Assembly: GCF_965279055.1 (NCBI RefSeq)
Contig: NZ_OZ257125.1
Location: 4,712,001 to 4,776,000 of the forward strand
Length of the DNA stretch: 64,000 nucleotides
Direction of reading: 5' to 3'
Origin: Hydrocarboniphaga sp965279055
GTDB lineage: Bacteria; Pseudomonadota; Gammaproteobacteria; Nevskiales; Nevskiaceae
How positions within the stretch are numbered: the stretch's first letter is position 1; every line of letters starts with the position of its first letter. Shown here in pieces: positions 45,381 to 52,957 of the stretch. Under the pieces are notes generated by a model, which saw only the letters and a list, made by a program, of their open reading frames with translations, did no database searches and had not been told where the DNA came from. The position numbers and the translations under genes were made by a program.

Positions 45381-46178
45381 ATGACCATGACACGGATGCC
45401 CACCCCGATGCTGCTCGCCCGCCTGGCTCGCCCGTTTGCGGTGGCCGCCGCGCTGCTCGCCGCGCAGCCGGTGCTGGCGGTGGCGCCCAGCCTGCTGGTG
45501 CCCAGTTCGCTGCCCTACAACGTCTACCGCGGCGACTCCCTGCTCGGCGAAGGCAAGATTTCACTCAAGCCCGCCAGCTCGCCGGACTGCTGGTTCTACA
45601 GCCAGGAGGCCTCGCCGAAAGGCTGGCTTAAGATGCTCTCCGGCGACGTGCTCGAGCAGAGCAATTTCTGCCTGGTCGACAACAAGATCCGGCCGGTGGC
45701 CTATCGCTACAGCCGCGACGGCGTCGGCTCGTCGAAAGAGAATTTCTCGCTGCGCTTCGACTGGGCCAAGAGCCAGGCGATCTACCAGAACGGCGACGTG
45801 CGCCCGGTCACCGAGGGCACGCTGGACCGGCTCAGCATCCAGCTGGCGCTGCGCGACTGGCTGCTGACCGAGCGCGCCGCCACCGGCAAGGAGCCCAGCG
45901 GCGAGCACGAGGTGAAGTTCGCCGATCGCAAGAAAGTCGACAGCTATCGCTTCGAAGTGCGCGCGCACGAGCGCGTCACCGTGCCGGCCGGCAGCTTCGA
46001 CACGGTGCGGCTGGATCGCACCGACAGCAAGACGCGCCGCGCGCAGTTCTGGCTGTCGCCGGAGCACGGCTACATCGTCATCAAGGCCGAGCAGCAGCGC
46101 GACGACGATCCGGTGGTCAAGCTGATGCTGAGCAAGATGCCGCCGGAGCTGGTGGCGGTGCCGGTCAAGCCGGATTGA
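45381..46178 (+). CDS. DUF3108 family periplasmic protein
   Basis: A 265-residue exported protein with a signal peptide ending near QPVLAVAPS. The mature part matches DUF3108: YNVYRGDSLLGEGKISL, YRYSRDGVGSSKENFSLRFD, LDRLSIQLALRDWLL, VTVPAGSFDTVRLDR and FWLSPEHGYIVIKAEQ. The family probably has a lipid- or polymer-binding beta fold and has no proven activity. Three in-frame ATGs (45381, 45387, 45396) make the start uncertain by a few codons. It has no operon partner, being flanked by a terminator and a repeat. Confidence 0.85.
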   Translation: MTMTRMPTPMLLARLARPFAVAAALLAAQPVLAVAPSLLVPSSLPYNVYRGDSLLGEGKISLKPASSPDCWFYSQEASPKGWLKMLSGDVLEQSNFCLVDNKIRPVAYRYSRDGVGSSKENFSLRFDWAKSQAIYQNGDVRPVTEGTLDRLSIQLALRDWLLTERAATGKEPSGEHEVKFADRKKVDSYRFEVRAHERVTVPAGSFDTVRLDRTDSKTRRAQFWLSPEHGYIVIKAEQQRDDDPVVKLMLSKMPPELVAVPVKPD

Positions 46179-46196
46179 AGACCGCTTCTGGAATCT

Positions 46197-46295
46197 CCGT
46201 TCGTCCCGAGTAGCCGCGATGCGGCGTATCGAGGGACCGGGTCGCGGTCTGGCCCCTCGATACGCCCACTAAAGTGGGCTACTCGGGACGAACGG
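46197..46295. repeat. Intact family B palindromic repeat
   Basis: A 99-base near-palindrome. The outer arms CCGTTCGTCCCGAGTAGCC (46197-46215) and GGCTACTCGGGACGAACGG (46277-46295) match over 19 bases. The inner arms GCGTATCGAGGG and CCCTCGATACGC extend the hairpin. One arm recurs exactly at 56746-56764 and diverged copies lie at 11556-11673. Confidence 0.85.
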
Positions 46296-46414
46296 ATTGA
46301 GTGAGAGCCGCGGGCTCACATCCACGCGGGCTCACATCCAAGGGAATGATCCGCCGTCGCGCGTGTCTCAACGCGGAACAATAACGACGCGTCCACGCGT
46401 TTTCAGGGAGGAAG

Positions 46415-48061
46415 ATGCCGCACCACGCGCCGCTGATCGCCGCCATCGTCGCCGGCATCGTGCTCGCGACCGTGCTCGGCGCCATTGCCAACCGCTTGCG
46501 GTTGTCGCCGCTGGTCGGCTATCTGCTCGCCGGTGTGCTGGTGGGGCCGTTCACGCCGGGCTTCGTCGCCGACCAGGAGCTGATTCCGCAGCTCGCCGAA
46601 ATCGGCGTGATCCTGCTGATGTTCGGTGTCGGCCTGCATTTTTCGCTCAGCGATCTGCTGTCGGTCAAACACATCGCCATCCCCGGCGCGCTGGTGCAGA
46701 TCGCGGTCGCCACCGCGATGGGCGTCGGCCTCGCGCTGTTCCTCGGCTGGGGCGTCGCTGCCGGCCTGGTGTTCGGCCTCGCGCTATCGGTGGCCAGCAC
46801 CGTGGTGCTGCTGCGCGCGCTGGAGGAACGCAAGCTGACCGAGACGCCGCGCGGCAAGATCGCGGTGGGCTGGCTGATCGTCGAGGATCTGGCGATGGTG
46901 CTGGTGCTGGTGCTGCTGCCGGTGTTCGCCGAAGCGCAGCGCGGCGACGGCGCCACGCCGCTGCAGCTGCTCGGTACGGTCGCCCTGACGCTGGGCAAGG
47001 TCGCGATCTTTGTCGCGCTGATGCTGGTCATCGGTCGGCGGCTGATTCCCAAGCTGCTGGAGCGCGCCTCGCTCAGCGGCTCGCACGAGCTGTTCACCTT
47101 GACCGTGCTGTCGATCGCGCTCGGCGTCGCCTTCGGCTCGGCCGCGCTGTTCGGCGTCAGTTTCGCGCTCGGCGCGTTCTTCGCCGGCATGGTGCTCAAC
47201 GAGTCCGAGCTGTCGCACGAGGCGGCGCAGGAGACGCTGCCGCTGCGCGATGCGTTCGCGGTGCTGTTCTTCGTTTCGGTGGGCATGCTGTTCGACCCGA
47301 GCATCCTGCTGCGCGAGCCGCTGCAGGTGCTGGCGACGCTGGGCATCATCGTCGTCGGCAAATCGATCGCGGCGCTGTTGATCGTGCGTGCGTTCGGCCA
47401 CGGCCTGCCGACCGCGTCGACGATCGCCGCGAGCCTGGCGCAGATCGGCGAGTTCTCTTTCATCCTGGTGACGATGGGCGGCGATCTGCAGCTGCTGCCC
47501 GCCGGTGCCAGCGACCTGGTGCTGGCCGGCGCGATCCTGTCGATCCTGCTCAACCCGCTGCTGTTCGTCGTACTCGACCGGCTCGAGGCGCGCGGGCGCA
47601 GCAAGCAAACCATGGAGCCGGTGTCGCTGGGTTACAGCGACCACAACGTGCTGGTCGGCTTCGGCCGTGTCGGCGCGCAGATCGGCGAACAGCTGCGCGG
47701 CAAGGACTATCCGCTGGTGGTGATCGAAACCCAGGACGACCCGGCCGACGCCGCGCGCAAGCAAGGGCTGCCGCTGGTGTTCGGCAACGGCGCGACCCAG
47801 GACCTGCTGCGCGCCGCCGGCATCAAGCGCGCATCGCGGCTGCTGGTGGCGATCCCGAATGCGCTGGAGGCGGCGCGCATCATCGAGCTGGCGCGCGCCG
47901 ACAATCCGGGCATCGAGGTGATCGCGCGCGCCCATTCCGACGCCGAGGAAAAACACCTGCGCAAGAGCGGCGCCGACCAGATCGTCATGGGCGAGCGTGA
48001 AATCGCACGCTGCATGGCCGAGCTGGTCCGCTCGCCGCAGGTCGTCCCGCTGCCGGTCTGA
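46415..48061 (+). CDS. ybaL: CPA2-family cation/proton antiporter with TrkA-N domain (YbaL-like)
   Basis: A 548-residue transporter. About 12 membrane segments cover residues 1-390, with the family motifs LSPLVGYLLAGVLVGPFTPG, VILLMFGVGLHFS and AQIGEFSFILVTMG. A cytoplasmic RCK/TrkA-N nucleotide-binding domain starts near residue 410 (HNVLVGFGRVGAQIGEQL). The N terminus MPHHAPLIAAIVAG is close to E. coli YbaL, a K+/H+ type antiporter related to KefB/C. Its job is probably potassium or proton homeostasis; the ion is not provable from sequence. Confidence 0.88.
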   Translation: MPHHAPLIAAIVAGIVLATVLGAIANRLRLSPLVGYLLAGVLVGPFTPGFVADQELIPQLAEIGVILLMFGVGLHFSLSDLLSVKHIAIPGALVQIAVATAMGVGLALFLGWGVAAGLVFGLALSVASTVVLLRALEERKLTETPRGKIAVGWLIVEDLAMVLVLVLLPVFAEAQRGDGATPLQLLGTVALTLGKVAIFVALMLVIGRRLIPKLLERASLSGSHELFTLTVLSIALGVAFGSAALFGVSFALGAFFAGMVLNESELSHEAAQETLPLRDAFAVLFFVSVGMLFDPSILLREPLQVLATLGIIVVGKSIAALLIVRAFGHGLPTASTIAASLAQIGEFSFILVTMGGDLQLLPAGASDLVLAGAILSILLNPLLFVVLDRLEARGRSKQTMEPVSLGYSDHNVLVGFGRVGAQIGEQLRGKDYPLVVIETQDDPADAARKQGLPLVFGNGATQDLLRAAGIKRASRLLVAIPNALEAARIIELARADNPGIEVIARAHSDAEEKHLRKSGADQIVMGEREIARCMAELVRSPQVVPLPV

Positions 48062-48070
48062 GCGGGCGCT

Positions 48071-48096
48071 GTCGTTCCCGCTTGCGCGGGAATGAC
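48071..48096. repeat. Short palindrome GTCGTTCCCGC...GCGGGAATGAC
   Basis: GTCGTTCCCGC and GCGGGAATGAC form a near-perfect hairpin between convergent genes. Similar GTCATTCCCGC repeats are scattered in many proteobacterial genomes. A single copy is seen here. Confidence 0.6.
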
Positions 48097-48108
48097 AGCA
48101 AGGGCACC

Positions 48109-49584
48109 CTAAACCAGCTTCAGCAACAGGGCGCCGATCCTGCGCGTGAAGTTGGTGTACGGCGGATAGAACAGCGCGGCCAGCTGGTAGCGGTTACGCA
48201 CCACCGAGCGCTCGTGCGAGAACGCCTTGAAGCCGTAAATGCCGTGGGCGCTGCCGATGCCGGAGTTGTTGACGCCGCCGAATGGCAGACGGCCGTGAAT
48301 GAACTGCACCACCGAGTGGTTGATGCAGGTGCCGCCGGCACTGGTGCGCTTGAGCAGCGAGTCGATGTTGCTGTCCTTGCGGCTCCAGATATACAGCGCC
48401 AGCGGCTTGGGACCGGCGTTGATGTCGGCGACGACCTTGTCCAGATCGTCGTAGCCGATCACCGGCAGCAGCGGCCCGAAGATTTCTTCGCTCATGATCT
48501 TCGCATCGGCCGGGATGTCGGTGAGCAAGGTCGGCGCGACGAAGCAGTCGCCCTCGCTGACGCTGCCGCCGGTCAGCACCTTGGCGCCGCGGGCGGTGGC
48601 GTCGTTGAGCAGGCCGGCGACGCGCGCGGTGTGGCGCTGGTTGACCACCCGAGCGAGATACGGCGAGGCCATCTGCGCCTGCTGGGTTTCGCCGTACGAC
48701 GAGGCCAGCACCTCGCGGCAGGCCTTGATGAAGGGCTCCTTCACCGAGTTGTGCACGTAGATGTGGTCCGGCGCGATGCAGGTCTGGCCGTTGTTGGTGT
48801 ACTTGCCCCACATGATGTTCTTCGCCGCCACGACGATGTCCGCGCTCTCGTCGACGATGGTCGGCGACTTGCCGCCGAGCTCGAGCGTGACGCTGGTCAG
48901 ATGCTTGGCGGCGGCGTTCATCACCACCTTGCCGATCGCCGGGCTGCCGGTGAAGAAGATGTGATCGAAGGGCAGCTCCAGCAGCGCGGTCGACACCGAG
49001 GCGTCGCCGTCGAAGATCGCGACTTCATCCTCCGGGAACAGCTCGCGCACCAGGCGCACCATCACCGCGGTGGTGTGCGGCGTCATTTCCGAGGGCTTCA
49101 GCATCACCGTGTTGCCGGCGGCGATCGCCGACACCAGCGGGCCGAAGGTCAGGTTCACCGGGTAATTCCACGGCGAAATGATCAGGCAGCGGCCGCGCGG
49201 TTCGTGCTGCACCCAGGCCTGGGTGCCGAACATCATCATCGTCGGGAACACGCGCTGCGGCTTCATCCAGCGCTTGAGGTGGCGCAACGCGTCGTTGGCC
49301 TCCATCACCACCGGCAGGATTTCGGTCAGATCGACTTCGGCGGCGGGCTTCTTGAAGTCGCGCATGCCGGCTTCGTAGAAATCCTGGCTCGCGGCCAGCA
49401 CCGCGGCCTTGAGTTTGCGGATCTTGGCGGCGCGCTCTTCGCGCGTCGAGGTGCGCAGGCGTAGCGCGGTGTCGCGCTGGCGCTCGAAAACGCGGTTGAT
49501 TTCCGAGTTCAACGGTGAGGGCTTGGAGGCATCGGAGCTGGCCGCCGGGCGAGCCCCGGGCAGGTAGGACACGTTGGCGTTCAT
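48109..49584 (-). CDS. Aldehyde dehydrogenase (class 3 / coniferyl-aldehyde or fatty-aldehyde type)
   Basis: A 491-residue NAD(P)-dependent aldehyde dehydrogenase. Key motifs are PWNYPVNLTFGPLVSAIAAG, the glutamate in TLELGGKSPTIV, the catalytic cysteine in NNGQTCIAPDH and the C-terminal LPFGGVNNSGIGSAHG. The short N terminus and C-terminal hydrophobic tail (FTRRIGALLLKLV) fit class 3 enzymes such as AlkH and coniferyl-aldehyde dehydrogenase. A strong GAGGAG precedes the ATG. It is divergent from WS/DGAT, and oxidising fatty aldehydes made from alkanes or wax alcohols would fit the surroundings. Confidence 0.9.
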   Translation of the reverse strand: MNANVSYLPGARPAASSDASKPSPLNSEINRVFERQRDTALRLRTSTREERAAKIRKLKAAVLAASQDFYEAGMRDFKKPAAEVDLTEILPVVMEANDALRHLKRWMKPQRVFPTMMMFGTQAWVQHEPRGRCLIISPWNYPVNLTFGPLVSAIAAGNTVMLKPSEMTPHTTAVMVRLVRELFPEDEVAIFDGDASVSTALLELPFDHIFFTGSPAIGKVVMNAAAKHLTSVTLELGGKSPTIVDESADIVVAAKNIMWGKYTNNGQTCIAPDHIYVHNSVKEPFIKACREVLASSYGETQQAQMASPYLARVVNQRHTARVAGLLNDATARGAKVLTGGSVSEGDCFVAPTLLTDIPADAKIMSEEIFGPLLPVIGYDDLDKVVADINAGPKPLALYIWSRKDSNIDSLLKRTSAGGTCINHSVVQFIHGRLPFGGVNNSGIGSAHGIYGFKAFSHERSVVRNRYQLAALFYPPYTNFTRRIGALLLKLV

Positions 49585-49769
49585 CGATATCTCCTCGCAA
49601 AGATCAAACTAGAAAATCAAACGATCGGTCAGTGGCAGGGATTATAGGCCCGGCCCGTTGCTGCGACTATTGTGACCACAGCGTCGGCAATGCTAGAACG
49701 TCCGGCGCAGCGGGTGTACTACCCGCCCGGCGTGGACCGTACAACTAGAACGATAAGGAGCCGCAGCAG

Positions 49770-51179
49770 ATGACCAGAAAGATGAATCCACTGGACGCCT
49801 CCTGGCTGTTCGTGGACTCGCAGCGCACGCCGATGCACGTCGGCGTGCTCGCCATCTTTTCGCTGCCCGCCGACGCCAGCCCGGATTTCATCAAGAACCT
49901 GTTCCTGCATCTGCGCAGCCCGGCGGGCTTCGTCGCGCCCTTCAACCTGCGTCTGAAAGCGCCACGGATCAAGGTGTTGAACAGCCGACTGATCCCGAGC
50001 TGGGAAGAAGACACCAATATCGATCTGGACTACCACCTGCGCCACAGCGCGCTGCCGCAGCCCGGCGGCGAGCGCGAACTCGGCGTGCTGGTGTCGCGGC
50101 TGCATTCGCATCCGCTGGATTTCGCACGGCCGCTGTGGGAATGCCACATCATCGAAGGCCTGGCCAACGACCGCTTCGCGCTGTACATGAAGATGCACCA
50201 CTCGCTGGTCGACGGCGTCGGCGGCATGCGCATGGTCAGCCGGCTGCTGTCGCCGGACGATACCGCGATGAACCTGCCGCCGCCCTGGGCGGTCGGCACC
50301 GGCGAGAAGAGGCGCGTCGCTCGCGAGGCCGGCCCGAGCTGGCAGCAGCTCGCCGAGCAGACCAAGGCGCAGACGCGCTACGTGCCGAGCCTGGCGCGCG
50401 CGATCAGCACTACGTGGAAGGAGGCGGTGCAACACACCCATCCGGAGCTGGGCTCGCCGTTCCGCGCGCCGCGCTCGATCCTCAACGGCAAGGTTTCGGC
50501 GCAGCGCCGCTTCGCCACCCAGCACTACGATCTGACGCGGATGCGCGTGCTCGCCAAGCGCGCCAAGGTCACGCTCAACGATGTGTTCCTGGGCCTGTGC
50601 GCGGCCGCGCTGCGGCGCTATCTGGAAGAACTCGACGCGCTGCCGGAGGAGCCGCTGACCGCCGGCCTGCCGGTGTCGGTGCGCGCCGCCGGCGACGGCG
50701 GCAGCGGCAATGCGATCAGCTTCATCATCGCCAACCTGCACACGCATATCGCCGACCCGCTGGAGCGGCTGTCGCTGATCCGCGACTCGACGCAGAAAGC
50801 CAAGGCCAAGTTCCAAACCCTGCCGAAAGAGGCGATCACCGCCTACACCAGCCTGTTCATGGCGCCGTTCATGCTGCAGCTGATGACCGGCCTCGGCGGC
50901 CTGATGCGGCCGATGTTCAACATCACCATCAGCAACGTGCCCGGCCCGGACCAGATCCTGTACTTCAACGGCGCGCGCATGGACCAGATGTACCCGCTGT
51001 CGCTGCTCAGCCACGGCCAGGCGGTGAACATCACCGTGGTCAGCTACGCCGGCCAGTTCAACGTCGGCTATACCGGTTGCCGCGACACGCTGCCGCACAT
51101 GCAGCGCATTTCGGTCTACACCGGCGAGGCGCTGCTGGAGCTGGAGGCCTTGCTAGGCATCGAGCCGGCGAAGGCCTGA
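49770..51179 (+). CDS. Wax ester synthase / diacylglycerol acyltransferase (WS/DGAT)
   Basis: A 469-residue bifunctional acyltransferase that esterifies fatty alcohols or diacylglycerol with acyl-CoA for storage lipid. The catalytic HHxxxDG motif is HHSLVDG at residues 143-149, preceded by the PLWE motif (121-124). The ISNVPGP motif of the C-terminal half is present, along with LNDVFLGLCAAALR. The start MTRKMNPLDASWLFVDS is typical. AAGGAG lies at proper spacing. It is followed 18 bases later by an SRPBCC gene. Confidence 0.94.
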   Translation: MTRKMNPLDASWLFVDSQRTPMHVGVLAIFSLPADASPDFIKNLFLHLRSPAGFVAPFNLRLKAPRIKVLNSRLIPSWEEDTNIDLDYHLRHSALPQPGGERELGVLVSRLHSHPLDFARPLWECHIIEGLANDRFALYMKMHHSLVDGVGGMRMVSRLLSPDDTAMNLPPPWAVGTGEKRRVAREAGPSWQQLAEQTKAQTRYVPSLARAISTTWKEAVQHTHPELGSPFRAPRSILNGKVSAQRRFATQHYDLTRMRVLAKRAKVTLNDVFLGLCAAALRRYLEELDALPEEPLTAGLPVSVRAAGDGGSGNAISFIIANLHTHIADPLERLSLIRDSTQKAKAKFQTLPKEAITAYTSLFMAPFMLQLMTGLGGLMRPMFNITISNVPGPDQILYFNGARMDQMYPLSLLSHGQAVNITVVSYAGQFNVGYTGCRDTLPHMQRISVYTGEALLELEALLGIEPAKA

Positions 51180-51197
51180 CACGAAGAGGAGCTGAGC

Positions 51198-51692
51198 ATG
51201 ACCGCAGACCGCATCGAAAAGCAGCGCGTTCTGCAGGCGCCGCGCGAACGGGTCTGGCAGGCGGTCAGCGAGGCGCCGCGTTTCGGCTACTGGTTCGGCG
51301 TCGATTTCGACGGGCCTTTTGTCGAGGGCGCGCGCATCACCGGGCGCATCGCGCCGACGCAGGTCGACGCCGAAGTCGCGCGATTGCAGGAACCGTACAG
51401 AGGCATGGCCTTCGAGTTCCTTGTCGAGCGCATCGAGCCGCTGCGACGGATCAGCTTCCGCTGGCACCCGTTCGCGATCGATCCGACGGTCGACTATTCG
51501 GCCGAGACGATGACCTTGATCGAGTTCGTGCTGACCGAGCAGGGCGACGCCACGCTGCTGACGATCAGCGAGTCTGGCTTCGATCAGATTCCGGCGCAGC
51601 GTCGTGCGCAGGCATACGCGGCGAACGAAGGCGGCTGGACGCATCAGCTGGAGCTGGTGGCGAAGTACCTGGCGCTGAAAACGCCGGATTGA
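51198..51692 (+). CDS. SRPBCC (AHSA1-like) domain protein
   Basis: A 164-residue single START/Bet v1-like domain of the Activator-of-Hsp90 homologue group. RIEKQRVLQAPRERVWQAVS forms the first strand and helix, FEFLVERIEPLRRISFRWHP is the sheet, and LIEFVLTEQGDATLLTISES with a final helix closes the ligand cavity. Such proteins bind hydrophobic ligands, but the specific role is unknown. It is preceded by GAGGAG and lies 18 bases after WS/DGAT, so it may be co-expressed and handle a lipid intermediate. Confidence 0.85.
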   Translation: MTADRIEKQRVLQAPRERVWQAVSEAPRFGYWFGVDFDGPFVEGARITGRIAPTQVDAEVARLQEPYRGMAFEFLVERIEPLRRISFRWHPFAIDPTVDYSAETMTLIEFVLTEQGDATLLTISESGFDQIPAQRRAQAYAANEGGWTHQLELVAKYLALKTPD

Positions 51693-51697
51693 TGGCC

Positions 51698-51765
51698 TGT
51701 AGGAGCGGACCCTGTCCGCGACGGTGTTCTCGCCGAAAGAGTCGCGGACAGGGTCCGCTCCTACA
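51698..51765. repeat. REP-like inverted repeat, family A copy 2
   Basis: A perfect 25-base inverted repeat (51698-51722 and 51741-51765) with an 18-base loop. It has the same unit and head-to-head order as copy 1 at 6702-6769. It lies between convergent genes. Confidence 0.85.
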
Positions 51766-51812
51766 GGTTCGCTAATCAGTCGTGGCGCGAGCCGTGACCC
51801 GCCGACCCACGA

Positions 51813-52592
51813 TCAGTACGCGATCTCCTGCAGCAGCTGCGCATGCAGCGACGCATTGCTGGCCAGCACGCTGGTCGTGTCCAGCCCGACCGCGCCGCCG
51901 CTCAGATCGGTGAACACACCGCCAGCCTCGCGCACGATCACGGTCAGCGCGGCGATGTCGAGGATGTTCACGTCCGACTCGATTACCGCGTCGATGCGCC
52001 CGGTCGCCAGCAGGTGATAGTGCAGAAAATCGCCGTAGCCACGAATGCGGTGCAGGCGCGGAATCAGGCCGCCGAGCCGCGACCAGGCGTCCGGCTTGCG
52101 CGCCAGGCTGGCGAGATTGCCGGTCGACAGCGTCGTCTTCGCAATCTCGCTGGCGTTCGCCAGCTTCAGCCGCTCGCCATCGAGCCACGCGCCCTGGCCC
52201 TTCTCCGCGTGCAGGATTTCGCCGCGGCTGTCGTTCCAGCACGGCGCGCTGGACACGCCCAGTACCAGCTCGCCGCGGTGCATCAGCGCGATCTGCACCG
52301 AGAACATCGGGTAGCCGCGGACAAAGCTCTTGGTGCCGTCGATCGGGTCGACCAGCCACAGGTAGTCGGCATCCGCGCGATCGCGGCCGGTTTCCTCGCC
52401 GTAGAAGCCATACGCCGGAAAGCGCTGTTTCAATATCGCGCTGATCGCCTTTTCGGCGGCGACATCGACCTCGGTCACCGGACTGGCGTCGGACTTGTAG
52501 TCCACCGCGAAATTGCCGCGGTAGGCGCGGCGGATGATCGCGTTGGCGGCTTCGGCGGCGTCTAGCGCGGCCTGGAGTTGGGGGCTGGGCAT
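51813..52592 (-). CDS. Inositol monophosphatase family / histidinol-phosphatase-like enzyme
   Basis: A 259-residue Mg2+-dependent phosphatase. Metal and phosphate motifs are GEETG (Glu), WLVDPIDGTKSF (DPIDGT) and the later DVNILDIAALTVIVREAGG with catalytic Asp. The close spacing and the GYPMFSVQIAL stretch match the HisN-type histidinol-phosphatases, so it may complete histidine synthesis. An inositol or 3'-phosphoadenosine phosphatase role cannot be excluded. The ATG at 52592 suits the family length. It is divergent from the cobalamin riboswitch region. Confidence 0.85.
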   Translation of the reverse strand: MPSPQLQAALDAAEAANAIIRRAYRGNFAVDYKSDASPVTEVDVAAEKAISAILKQRFPAYGFYGEETGRDRADADYLWLVDPIDGTKSFVRGYPMFSVQIALMHRGELVLGVSSAPCWNDSRGEILHAEKGQGAWLDGERLKLANASEIAKTTLSTGNLASLARKPDAWSRLGGLIPRLHRIRGYGDFLHYHLLATGRIDAVIESDVNILDIAALTVIVREAGGVFTDLSGGAVGLDTTSVLASNASLHAQLLQEIAY

Positions 52593-52670
52593 CGGTTTCC
52601 GGCTGGGTCGGGTCTGCGCTGCGAATGATAGCCGCGAGACAACCGGGGCTGTGGATGCGTAGAATCCGGG

Positions 52671-52866
52671 CTGCAGGTGCCCCGAAGGCCGATCGGCGTT
52701 CGGGGTTAAACGGGAAGTTCGTGCGATGCGAACACTGCCCCCGCAACGGTGAATGGTCGGTACCTTTTTCTTTCGGGTACCCATAGGGTCTTGCTTACGC
52801 CACTGTCTTACGACGGGAAGGCGCAAGACCTGCGAACCATGAGTCCGGAGACCGGCCTGCCAGCAT
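52671..52866 (+). promoter_or_regulatory. Cobalamin (B12) riboswitch
   Basis: The aptamer shows its hallmark blocks in order: TTAAACGGGAAG, ACTGCCCCCGCAACGG (the B12 box) and GAGTCCGGAGACCGGCCTGC. Outer stem bases CTGCAGG (52671-52677) can pair with the CCTGC end. It precedes a BtuB-like receptor gene and should shut its expression when adenosylcobalamin is abundant. A 9-base hairpin, CCGTGGTCG (52873-52881) with CGACCACGG (52919-52927), follows and may be the expression platform. Confidence 0.94.
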
Positions 52867-52957
52867 CTTTCTCCGTGGTCGCGGCGGGCGACTTAGCGGG
52901 TGTGGCTAGAGCCCACGCCGACCACGGTTGCGTCTGTGCGAAACAACAGAGCATGCC

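Noticed and set aside
42761..45403. An 880-codon open frame on the minus strand opposite fadE
   Set aside because: fadE is unmistakable and has a strong ribosome-binding site; the antisense frame has shadow composition (His, Arg, Gln-rich).
49600..49700. A TetR-type operator between aldehyde dehydrogenase and WS/DGAT
   Set aside because: The AACGATCGGTCAG sequence loosely resembles the alkB palindrome, but the match is too weak to call a site.
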